Assembly: GCA_027919835.1 (NCBI GenBank)
Contig: JANVFP010000038.1
Span: 124,001-188,000, forward strand
DNA: 64,000 nucleotides
From: Lentinula raphanica
Taxonomy: Eukaryota > Basidiomycota > Agaricomycetes > Agaricales > Omphalotaceae
Direction: 5' to 3'
Below are positions 11,641 to 21,663 of this stretch, one piece after another (positions within the stretch are counted from its first letter, which is position 1; each line of letters begins with the position of its first letter). The notes under the pieces are model-generated. The model was not told the DNA's origin, did not search any database, and was given only the letters and a program-made list of their open reading frames with translations. A program made the translations under genes and the position numbers.

Positions 11641-12327
11641 GCTTGTCGGAGCCGTCCCGATTGACACAATCAGTCGGTAGTTTTTGACTTCGCCATATTA
11701 CTACACTGCTCACGATCTCCGTATGTAGATCGTGTCGGTATCATCATCGAGTGGCTATCCGTTTCGAAGATCCTTTTCTTGCCTATCTTTCTCATGTTCC
11801 TAGTTGAAATATGTTACTGAATCGATGGACTTGTTTCCCAATGCTCATGTCAGAAGCAACTGGAGAGCACTGAGTCTCGATATCGTCTGTGCCTGCTCAT
11901 CCTCTTGACTCCAATGGTCTCAACTTCATAGTGATGTTTGTTGAAGGCCTCAACAGCGCTTTCAAGGGGGCTGACTTTGATTTCTTTCAGGTATCCTTCT
12001 GGCCCGAATGGCCGTTTGAGTCTTTGTACATGTGATACGAACGGAGGTCATAGTCAAAGTCGAAGTTGCATATCAAGACAATCGGATAATGGGACTGATT
12101 CGGGTTTGTGGAAGTTCCAATTATATTCAATCCCATTTCCTAGTTGAGACAATCATCCCGACGTCTGATTGACGAATCAGGCAATCTCAGGATCACGAAC
12201 AATGCCCATTCTTCGTTCGGTGTGGTAGAGAGTGGCTCAACAATCTGCTTGGACCTTCGGCAAAAGTGGATATAAGATACATTTCCTGCGTCGAGGTGCT
12301 ATTATCTTTTACACTTACTCTACTCGA
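11641..12327. other. Intergenic, no supported gene
   Basis: 3' flank of eIF5 and 5' flank of the next gene. A 69-codon open frame at 11938-12147 has no other support. Confidence 0.5.
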
Positions 12328-13889
12328 ATGTCCTATCTCACTCCTGCACAGATCCTTAACGAAGCACCCCATGCAGACAACGGACACCAAAGTCGTCGAT
12401 ACGGAGCGTACGTGAACCCAGGAGTGGCCCCTGCGCAATTGTACAATCAGAATACTCAACAGCAACACTATCCTCCTTTCAATCCTTATCAGAATGAGAA
12501 CCCAGCGGCTGTACATTCTGCGAGTCGTCATGATATGTATGGAACAAGCATATCCCCTGGACTTGACTCCCGCCATTCCAATCCGTCTATTCAGTTCCAG
12601 GATCCGTGGCCGATGATGGGTATAAACGGGTCGGAACCCTTCATTCCTCCCTCGGCTTCTGTTCACGCGGGCTCGTTTTCAAGCCATCACCCTTGTGCGA
12701 CGCCCTATATCCCTCCGAACCCTCTTTCTGAGAGGCGGAACTCACAGGAGGATCGTTTCACTCGCGGTGTCCCCGAAGGATATCCGAAACGGAAGGGGAG
12801 TCGTAGTAGTGGACATTCGTACGCGTATCCCGATTACTTGAGCCGCCCTCCTCTGGAGTATCAGAACGCTTTTCATGAGGCGCATGGTGGATTTGAACAT
12901 CCTGGTTATGCGAACCCAGTGCCAGCAGGATACAGGCGTAACTCCAGGGATGTTCAAAAGCAGACGCAGCAGACCCGGTATTCTACTGACCAGGCTGGTT
13001 ATTCTGTCGAGCCTCGAAATAACCACGCTACGGTAAGTATCAGCCAGTTATTGAAGGCATATCTATGTTCACATTGTTATTGCAGGTTGGGCCTATTCGA
13101 TCGTCTCAGGGAAATGCAGCTCATAATCAGAATCCCTACCCATTTGCATCGCCAAATCAGAGTTATCCACAGTCTCAGGAAATATCCAAGCCGCGGCGTC
13201 AAGACGAACCCAGGCGCAACCGTTATCCGGCGGATCCGTTCCCTATCCTCGCGGATGGCAGAGGCCCGACTAATCACATCCGTATTCCCCAGACCGTCTA
13301 TTACGATGTGACGGACATTAGCCGCTGCATGTCCTTCAGCAAGCCCATCACTTTCAGAATGAAGAACTTCGCGGAACTCGGTGTTCGGCTCTCTCACTGT
13401 CTGGATGAAAATCAATCTCGGCATCCGAATATCGAAGACATGGACGCTAAACTCTTCGCAAATGACGAGGTCTATCGTGAAATTAGGCTGAAAATTTTGG
13501 TATGTTTCCAAACTTGTATGATTCTTCCTAGGTTTTCTGATATTTGAGTACAAGTGGCCGGGCTACTCCGATTTCCCATTCACGCGACGAATCAACATTC
13601 GCAAAGGAGAAATGACACGAATCACTCTCCTCTTCAATGTTGTCACGGCTATCGCGGATTTCGTCAGGAAGATTCAGGTGAGTTGGCGCTGAACTCTAAT
13701 GAACGAGTATACCATGTTTAACTTGGAACTTCACAGACTGATTGGGAATGCACCTGTGAACCAGGTTTGGAAAGGTGGAAGCTGACAGGGAAAGGACGTC
13801 TCAAGGTTGATAAGCTCATTCTGACTGGGATCGTTCACCGAGGCGGGCCCAACTGGCAACCTGAAATTTGGTGTCCTGATGCCAATTAG
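12328..13889 (+). CDS. Conserved-looking protein with disordered N-terminal half, function unknown
   Basis: Four exons: 12328-13032, 13086-13499, 13555-13677 and 13737-13889. The start is the first ATG of the open frame in a sensible position (MSYLTPAQILNEAP). The first 320 or so residues are rich in Pro, Tyr, Asn, Gln, Ser and His and should be disordered. The last 200 residues look folded: TVYYDVTDISRCMSFSKPIT, WPGYSDFPFTRRINIRKGEM, ITLLFNVVTAIADFVRKIQ, WKLTGKGRLKVDKLILTGIV, ending GGPNWQPEIWCPDAN. I do not recognise the folded domain. No signal peptide or membrane segment. It could be a regulatory or scaffold protein, but that is a guess from composition alone. Confidence 0.75.
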
Positions 13890-14727
13890 TGTCTTGATGC
13901 TCGCAGTGCCATTCAAGAGTCGTAGTACTTGTATAGCTCGTCTGATGATGTAGATGATAACTATCCTGGGCTCGCAAGGTGCTGCGACAGACATGATACC
14001 AAATTTGGCACACACAATGGAATGACATCGCTTTCAAGGTTCTACTTCATGTGTTCTCATAAAACAGGAGATATCAGGTCGCATTCTTACACCCCGTTCT
14101 ATCAATAACCAGACTTGCTATTGTGGTCAAATCCGATCCCATTTTGGTTGGACCGGGGATTCCGTTCTTTCTCAGGAGCTATTGAGGCCTATCTGAAATC
14201 TGGTATAACTCATGAGCTGGGAAGGGAAGCTGGTTCGAAGCTTGGCAAAAATATCGGCTCCCTGTCGTTCCCTTCTTTGATTCTACGCTCTTCTACGCAA
14301 CAGCATGATCGACCTTCTTTATCCATGACGAGGTCAAAATATCTCACTGTACTTTATGCACAGGCCATCCGCTCTGAAGTCATTTGAACATCATTCGAGC
14401 TTAGAAGTAATCACAGGAACTGACTGTATCAAATCGATGGGGTAAGAGAAAACTCACGACTATCTGCTTCTTCGGTGATTGGATGTATTTTCAATGAGGG
14501 GGTCGTACCGGCTGATGAGGATTCTCACTGATTATTCCTTTCAGAGTAGAAACTTGCCATGGGTTCCCCGCAACATCAGTATTAATCTAGGACTTCATTT
14601 CAGGTTCTTTGGTATAAAAAGGTCTCTCTTGGCGGGGAAAACTACGAATTGCTTTGGTTCCTTCCCCCAATTCAAACGACTCGTCACCGCTGCACAGCAA
14701 CTTCTTGCGAATATTCACAACGAGAAA
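13890..14727. other. Intergenic with TATA-like element before the YaaH gene
   Basis: No supported gene. A TATAAAAA stretch at 14613-14620 lies about 110 bp before the ATG of the transporter gene. An open frame at 14115-14387 has no ATG at its start and no recognisable content. Confidence 0.45.
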
Positions 14728-15761
14728 ATGTCTTCGGCTGCGAGCGATGCTGAGAAAGGACGTGTGGAGAACATCAATGAGAATGGTGGAGCGGCTCGAG
14801 ACGTGGAGGAATATGGTCCTCGTTCTGGCGATCCAGTCAGTTATCAGAGGTACCCTTCACATATTGCTAATCCTGGTCCGATGTAAGTATTTCCGACGTG
14901 TTGCTCTGTATCGATAACCTATTACTGTGATTAAGGGGACTCTTTTCGTTTGCGTCGACAACGTTCATTCTCTCCTTGTACAACGTCGGAACTCGAGGCA
15001 TCACTCATCCGAACGTGGTAGTTGGAATGGCTATCTTTGCAGGTATGTTTCAAGGCTTTCAGCTTCTGTGTCACAGGGGATCCATGAACAGTAACTGACA
15101 TTCGTGCGTTCAGGTGGCTTGACCCAATTCATTGCAGGGATGTGGGAATTTCCTAGGGGAAATGTTTTTGGAGCAACAGGTATGTCACCTGGGCGATAAT
15201 CATACTAGTACACGTTGTAATCCTATCGCTGAATCGATCGCTTGCAGCATTCGCGTCCTATGGATCCTTCTGGATGTCCTATGCGACGATCTTCATCCCC
15301 GCCTCAGGTATCATGGCCGCCTTCTCCAACCCTCAAGAGCTCGCCAATGCCATCGGGATATACCTGATTGCTTGGTTCATGATCACAGTGTTTTTCTTGC
15401 AAGTGTAATATTCTCCACTCATCCGCAATGAAGCTGATAGTTATGTGGTGGTGTCCTTGAAACAGGCTAGCCGTACTCAGGCGCAATGTTGCCTTCACGG
15501 TCCTACTAAGTGCCCTGTCAGTCGCTTTGTTGTTGCTCGCTGTCGCCGAGTGGAATGGGATGGCACAGTACGTAGCGTTTCGTTTTACATCTAGCCTCTT
15601 TCGATGAGCACTTACCCGTAAAAAATCGTAGGGTCCAAAAGGCAGGAGGAGTTTTCGGTATCATCACAGGGCTCATTGCGTTCTACATTGGAGTGAGCGA
15701 GCTACTGAGGGCTGAGCCTAGAGCGGTTGCACGGTTGCCGTTGGGGCTTCTGCACACTTGA
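14728..15761 (+). CDS. GPR1/FUN34/YaaH family acetate or ammonium transporter
   Basis: Six exons (14728-14882, 14936-15043, 15114-15179, 15248-15404, 15466-15567, 15632-15761). The cytosolic N-terminus of about 50 residues is followed by six predicted membrane segments. Family marks: NPGPMGLFSFASTTFILSLYN at the start of helix 1, GGLTQFIAGMWEF, and FGATAFASYGSFW. Fungal members (Ato1/Ady2 type) move acetate or other short carboxylates, or have been linked to ammonium export, at the plasma membrane; the substrate cannot be read from sequence. Length (about 238 residues) is normal. The intron after helix 4 uses donor GTAATA, needed to keep frame into LAVLRRNVAFTVLL. Complete, no damage seen. 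Confidence 0.9.
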
Positions 15762-15849
15762 GCTTTCAGAGACAGGCTCTTTTTTCATGATTCATATCGC
15801 CTAAGTAGCACGAACATCACGACGAATGCACAGAGACAGAACTATGTGA

Positions 15850-17135
15850 TCAACTTTCCTCTCTCTCCGAATCGGAAGTCCGGTTTTTGTGTAAGAAGCC
15901 TATTAGACTGAGATATGAAGAGGGCGAATCGTGTTTTGATTGGCCTATGAAGGACGACAGGTCAAGGTCACTGCTTTGCACACAGTTTTTGCCGAGATAA
16001 TACTCCAGGTATTTCGTGGTGGTGAGAAGCTTCATTCCACTGAGAGTATTGATATTCTCTAGGAGTTCTTTGAATTCATGTTGGTCAAAACCGAGAAGGG
16101 TATCAAAAGGCTTCTCTGCTTGCAGTGAATTCAGAACTCCGAGAAAAGTCTGTGGTCGGCCATTCGAAGTCAGAAGTTCAGGATGAGAGAAATATCGATA
16201 TGGCTTGGAGAGAAAGACAACGCGGGGATGGTTGAACGATGGGGAAACACTAGGATGCGACAAACCGAGACCAACTCTGGGAGATCGATATATTTTGGTA
16301 GCTTGTGCCTCCTGTGGGGATGGGGATTTGGACATGAGATAGAGCGTGGACTCTCCTGCGACAATGTGCTCCTTCCCCCGAAACGCAGAGATATCCCCTT
16401 TCCATTGGTTCTCTACTAGATCAGAAATGCTCTTCGCACGCGTGAGCTTCAATATCTCGTCGACTATGAGAGAAGGTCCGGAAATAACCTGATTGGTGTG
16501 TGTGTTTCGCAGAGTCCGGAGTAAGATACCTCCTCTGGTAGATGAGATATGGCAGTTCTCGGAATCCTCAGAAGGCAGAGAGAAAAAGTACGGTGAAGTG
16601 ACCGTAACGGCTGGCCCAATGGTGATGTCCAATCCCTTCCTCGTACCTCCGCGGTAGCCTTTGGTCGAAACGATCGCTGACTTCCCAGAATCATGGGACC
16701 TCTGAGGCGCACGATGGAAGTACCTGACCAGGGGTTAGAAACGATCAATTAACTTCAGTATCGCCGCTTACCAGTTACCACCTTTCGCTTGTTCGACAGA
16801 CCCATGCGTGAAAGGATCTTCGTGGACTACGGCCTTCCAGAGATAGAATTCGAGCTCTAATACTTCGAATGTCGCGAGGATTCCTTGTACGTTTTGGACA
16901 ACTATCACCGAGTCATGTAGGATATATCTCGCGAGTTCGTCAAAACGAAGTTGGAAACTTGCCGTGGTATTTTGACCAGATAGGTCAAGAATGTTGATGA
17001 AGTCTGTGATAGACTGAGTTCTATGGTTTTCCTGGCCGCCGGACACTGTCTCGAGCGTAGAGTTTGCTCGCTGTTTTCTAGGATGTTCCTCGTTTGCTGA
17101 CGAGTTAGAGAATTTTCGCTTCAAGTTCGAGGACA
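15850..17135 (-). CDS. Conserved fungal protein, possible MPG-like fold, function unknown
   Basis: Two exons, 17135-16772 and 16723-15850, joined by a 48-nt intron that creates the motif GGNWYFHRAPQ. The ATG at 17135 gives MSSNLKRKFSNSS, with a short basic nuclear-type stretch. The central part reads VLELEFYLWK, EDPFTHGSVEQAKGGNW, GYRGGTRKGLDITIG and GGILLRTL. This order (acidic E-E-Y segment, DPF-H, WYFHR, GG-KGLDIT-G) recalls fungal proteins loosely related to 3-methyladenine DNA glycosylase of the MPG type. That link is my inference from spacing and should be treated as weak. The C-terminal 120 residues contain FRPQTFLGVL-like hydrophobic positions but no motif I know. It is divergent to the secreted Gly-Asn protein. 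Confidence 0.75.
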
Positions 17136-17939
17136 TGAAGAATTGGGCGCTAAATTCATAAGCGCTCAATCTGTTCGACGGCCGCCGGCGATGTTATAAT
17201 TGACGCTCGGCTTTGTCGGCATACTACTTCTCTCTTTTTTGCTTCCACCTCCTCCGCCCTCCGCCCTCTAGCAGACCATACCTGGCCTCACTCGTTGTCA
17301 TTTCAAACGATGATTTTCGCGCAGCTCCTGCCAATTCATTCGACAGCTGACGTTTTTCAAAATCCATTGACCGTGACGCTGCAGCGATTTCGTTGGACAC
17401 TCGATCATCGCGCAGGCTCCTCCCCGAAGTTCGAAGTTCCTGGGAGCCTGGGCAGTAAAACTGGGTGTTTCTTTGCTTGAGGTCTACCCGAATAATCTAC
17501 GAAATGCAACGGTTTCTGACGTTCAAGAATCACAAGAAGGACTTGTTTGTGTTACTGTCGAGGACAGGCTCTGCTCCGTACTTCAATCATTCGTTCGTAC
17601 AAACAATCGGCCTCCCAGTGAGGACATGATGTCGGTCCATTCCTCGTCCCCGTGCTATACTCTCGAAAGATCTGGCTTGCGTGATGACCAAGTCATAACC
17701 AAATTCCAATTCAAGTCGACGATCTTCAATCGCCAAGTTCAAGTTCAAGTTATGATTTTCCGCACAAAGATAATTATCAGGTACATTAAAAAAGAGCAAA
17801 TTTGCTTATCCAGGCTTTCTCATCTCCTATCGAAATCTGCTCAAATACCGAGAGTATTGGAGCTCGAAAGAGTTGTCGCCTTTCCTACCTCGAAACTAAC
17901 TTTTTTCGACACTCACTCCCTTTGGCTGGCTAACACAAA
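17136..17939. other. Divergent promoter region
   Basis: Between the MPG-like gene and the Gly-Asn secreted protein gene. An open frame at 17473-17943 lacks an ATG at its start and shows no domain; I regard it as chance. C/T-rich tracts occur near 17,221-17,275. Confidence 0.5.
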
Positions 17940-18441
17940 ATGAAGCTTCAGTTCCTCACGCTTCTCACTCTCTGCGTCGCTGTCGACGTCTCTGTTGCTC
18001 TTGCACCCCGCGCACCGATGCCTGTTCCCGGCTCTCGTCCACAAGCCCGCGTACCAGACAGTATGACGAATGGGGAAAGATTGGCAAGAGGGCTTCCACC
18101 GAGGGCACCGAAAGCCCTTTTCGATTCGTTGAGTGAGTTTGTTGTTTCATTGCGTCGTTGCATTGTTGGTTCTGGTGGCGAGAGATGAACGATGAACGAA
18201 CTAGTCTATGTATTTTCTGGATACTTACTTGATTCTTAGAACCTCGAGCTCCAATGGCGTCCCCGCCATCGTCGTGTAAGCGGAGTTTCGGAAATGGAAA
18301 TGGGAACGGGAATGGAAACGGGAATGGGAATGGGAACGGCAACGGAAATGGCAATGGAAATGGGTAGGTGTTTTTCGTACTCAATTCTTTCGATGCTCTT
18401 CATCTCACAATGATCTCAGTGGTTGCGATAACTGGCCATAG
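17940..18441 (+). CDS. Small secreted protein with Gly-Asn repeat
   Basis: Three exons: 17940-18132, 18240-18363 and 18420-18441. It starts with a clear signal peptide (MKLQFLTLLTLCVAVDVSVA), then a Pro/Arg-rich segment including MTNGERLARGLPPRAPKALF, a motif I have seen in many small secreted agaricomycete proteins. Exon 2 ends in about 14 Gly-Asn pairs preceded by CKR, a potential Kex2 cleavage site. The last 22-nt exon adds GGCDNWP and the stop; it is supported by donor GTAGGT at 18364 and the acceptor at 18419. Two Cys would be left to pair. Role unknown: a wall-associated or processed peptide is plausible. If the last intron is not removed, translation would stop at once at TAG 18365. 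Confidence 0.7.
18281..18366 (+). repeat. Hexanucleotide-like repeat encoding Gly-Asn
   Basis: GGAAAT / GGGAAC / GGGAAT units repeated in tandem within exon 2 of the secreted protein gene. Synonymous variation between units shows selection or drift at the repeat; length is likely polymorphic between strains. Confidence 0.8.
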
Positions 18442-18985
18442 ACAGCCACTCAAAGACTGAATAAGGTGGGTTTCGCGAGTTCAAAGAAGTTAGCGCCAGT
18501 TGCTCATGGAGTTCTGCACGTAGGTTTACTCGAGAGGCAACTGCATTCGTAGATGCTGTAGGCGTTGTCTTTGGACGATGAATCGATGAAATGTCTGCTT
18601 GTCGAACTTTTTCAGGATTTGAACCTTAGTGCTGAGCCTTCCCTGTCGAATCTTTCTCTATTTTCTCTGAGTTTTGTGGAACTCTTTCGTTCCGTGACTT
18701 TCGTCTGTGTTACTGTATGTGATTCGTGTACATACAACCGCTTGCTTACATGCTTCGTGCAGATAGATTCTGTGTTCATCGTTCATCGTTGCTTGAATGA
18801 TCAATCCGATACTTGCATTTGCTCTGACTCCTCCTGAGCTCATAGATGATGATAGTACTTCACGATGCACGTGCCATCGCGACTGCCCGTATTCAGAACG
18901 ATTCAATTGTAGATAAAAGAACGTTTTCTTCGTTCAGTTCTTGCATCATGTAAAAAGGCAACGTGGAGTACAGCAACAACCATCT
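18442..18985. other. Intergenic, no supported gene
   Basis: Overlapping open frames at 18565-18837 and 18658-18906 look like chance. Contains the promoter of the phytase gene. Confidence 0.5.
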
Positions 18986-20874
18986 ATGCCTCCCCCATTT
19001 CTTTTCGTCTGCTCGTTGTCAGTTCTCGTCCCCCTATGCAGAGCCTTTAGTGGTTTTCGATCTGGCGAGTTTGACAATCGTAATGCTGCCTTGGACACCC
19101 AGCAGTTTCTGCTGAGGCAAAATGCAGAAGTAGAAAATCACCTCTCTTACAGTGCTCTACAACGCAATTGGGGCGCGTATTCGCCTTATGTTCCGATAGC
19201 TGAGTATGTGGCTCCCCCGGAAGGATGTGAGATAAACCAGGTGCGTTCTCCGAGTGATTTTTGACGCTGCAGAAAGGCTTATTGGCGTATACGAACACAA
19301 TCGTTTAGGTGAACATCGTAAGTATCTTCGCGCGGCCTTGGTAGCGTCATGACGGAACCCTGACGATGCCTATCTTCTGTCTCGACTCTCTTGGGATTCA
19401 CGTTCAGCTTCAACGTCACGGTGCTCGATATCCCACTGCTGGTCCGGCTGCATCCATGGCTCTCGCGGTGAACAAGCTTCAGAACGCGACGGCGTTCGAG
19501 GACCCAAAGCTGGAATTCGTCCGGGATTATACTTGGAAACTCGGGATAAGCGATTTGGTCTCGTTTGGTGCTGCTCAGTGAGTTCTCAGTCCTCAATAAT
19601 CCTCAATCCTCAGTATTAGTATCACTCTCAGTCGTGCAGGGCCTGGGCTCTGTTTCTCATCGTTTGTACAATCCTTCCTTCGTACGCTTACGTTTGTCTT
19701 GCTGCAGATCCTTGATAGCAGGAGCGGAAGCCTATCAGCGGTATGAAGACCTCGTCGATTTGGATACTATCCCTTTTGTGCGAGCTTCGGGATCCGAAAG
19801 GGTGATTGAGTCGGCGACGAATTGGACCTACGGTGAGCAATGAACATTCAATTCAGTCTTGCTGGTGCTGACTCGATGTGATCATCGTAGGGTTCTCTGC
19901 TGCCAATGGAATGAAATACAACCCTGTCTTATCTGTCGTCCTCGATGAAAGCGTGAGTTGGTTCGACCTTGGCTATACACTCCTACTCGATCATCATGAT
20001 CACTCAAACACGAGAACAGGGCCATAACAATACGCTACATAACTCCTGTCCCTCTATAGGCTCTCCTGATGATCAGCTGGACACTTGGATCGGGATATAC
20101 ACTCAACCTATCGTTCAACGACTGAACGATGCTGCTCCGGGAGCGAACCTCTCTTCGGAAGATGTTTATTATCTGATGGAGTTGTGCGCGTTCGAGAGCG
20201 TGACACTTGATACAGTCAGTGAATGGTGTGAGCTGTTCGATGAAGATGAGTGGAAGGGGTTCGAGTATGCGATGGATTTGGATGATTATTATGGAACTGG
20301 GTAAGCTGGTGTAGATTCTCATTTATTCTTGTAAGTTCTCAATGATCATTGGAGGTATGGCCAACCACTAGGTCCCGTCGAAGGCGTAGGATACATCAAC
20401 GAACTCATCGCCCGTCTGACGTCCCACCCGGTGAACGATACCACGCAGACCAATTCAACCTTGGATCAATCCCCGACTACCTTCCCATTGAACAGGACTA
20501 TTTACGCAGATTTTTCGCATGACGACCAGATGATCGCGATATACTCTGCGATGGGGTTGTCTGGGGCGTTGGATCCCACGAATCCCACGAATCCGAGTAA
20601 CGAATTATCGAAAAGGACTCGGACTTGGATAACGAGTCGGATGGTGCCTTTCTCGGCGCGACTGGTGGTTGAGAGGATGCGTTGTCAGGATCGTTCGCCT
20701 TTGAAGGTGTCTGAGGAAGAGTACTTGAGGGTTCTAGTGAACGACGCGGTACAGCCTCTCGCATTTTGTTCGGGAGTAACGCCAGAAGGTGTTTGTGGTG
20801 TGTCTGCATTTGTAGAAAGTCAAGAGTATGCGACGAATGGAGGCAACGGAGATTGGGAAAAGTGTTTTGAATGA
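18986..20874 (+). CDS. Histidine acid phosphatase, phytase type
   Basis: Seven exons (18986-19240, 19309-19317, 19408-19577, 19708-19832, 19891-19952, 20020-20300, 20355-20874). Signal peptide MPPPFLFVCSLSVLVPLCRA, so secreted. The catalytic motif RHGARYP, with the nucleophilic His, starts exon 3 at 19414. The proton donor HD lies in ADFSHDDQM near 20,515. SGSERVIESA-type substrate pocket residues are seen as ASGSERVIESATNW. Members remove phosphate from phytate outside the cell. Exon 2 is only 9 nt (GTG AAC ATC); it is needed to link CEINQ to LQRHGARYP, and both introns around it have good sites. Several N-glycosylation motifs and paired Cys (through CSGVTPEGVCGV and the final KCFE) fit a secreted enzyme. 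A decayed relative of its 3' end lies at about 52.3-52.55 kb. Confidence 0.92.
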
Positions 20875-21636
20875 GTTAGTGTTATACCTAAGTATGCATG
20901 TTGTGCTCAACATCAGAGAGTATTTACAGCTAAGTACCTATAGTTTCTGGCATGTGATGCAGATGAATCGATGTAAATCATATAATTCCTTGCTTGAGGG
21001 CCGAGGCACTAGATTTGAGCTGTATCACGGTACCCCCCAGTGAACAAGCTTTCTGGGGGCTACCACCAGTCACACAAGATTGTGAACACCAAAAATACTG
21101 CACAGGAGGTGTCACATATCACATGCTGTGAACAAGTGTCAGAACAGTACAGTAGTAGTGGGTATTGGCAGGCCTCTGCCAAAATCGTGATTCCCACGTT
21201 AGTGCCGTCCGGACCATCACCCGCTAAGCATAGCTGGAACATTCTCCAGGTTTGCTCGAGTGCCAACAGATGAGTCCAGCATTACACTCAACTGGCAAAA
21301 AGTATTCGTTAAGTTATATTGAATGTTTTTGTCTACTTGAAACTCACAAATGTACTTATTTACAATGAAATACTATATGATATTGAATAACATTGAGCGA
21401 GGTATTTGTGAAATTATTGAAAGTCGTAGACAGTTACACTCAGAATCGACATCGGAACAATGTCCAGCAAACTTCGGGGGCACACTGGATCCATAATGAG
21501 TCTGGTGCCAATTGCGCCGCGGGCAGAGGTTGCGCTATACGTAATAGGCAATTGCCCGACTTTGTTGCTCGACTTTTGCATCCTCAACGCCTTGTTAACG
21601 CGTCCTTGATGTGCCATTCTACGTGATTTTTGTGTC
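20875..21636. other. Intergenic / 5' flank of transposase-like gene
   Basis: No gene seen. Contains the inverted pair CCCCCAG (21034-21040) and CTGGGGG (about 21052-21058). Terminal inverted repeats matching the far side of the transposase-like gene were searched for by eye and not found. Confidence 0.4.
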
Positions 21637-21663
21637 TTGCACCTGTCCGCCAAGCTCCAATAC

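Noticed and set aside
14115..14387. 90-codon frame downstream of the unknown gene at 12328-13889
   Set aside because: Starts at TTG, no family recognised, no splice links to neighbours.
17473..17943. 156-codon plus-strand frame before the Gly-Asn gene
   Set aside because: No ATG at its start, no recognisable content, and it lies in the expected promoter and leader.
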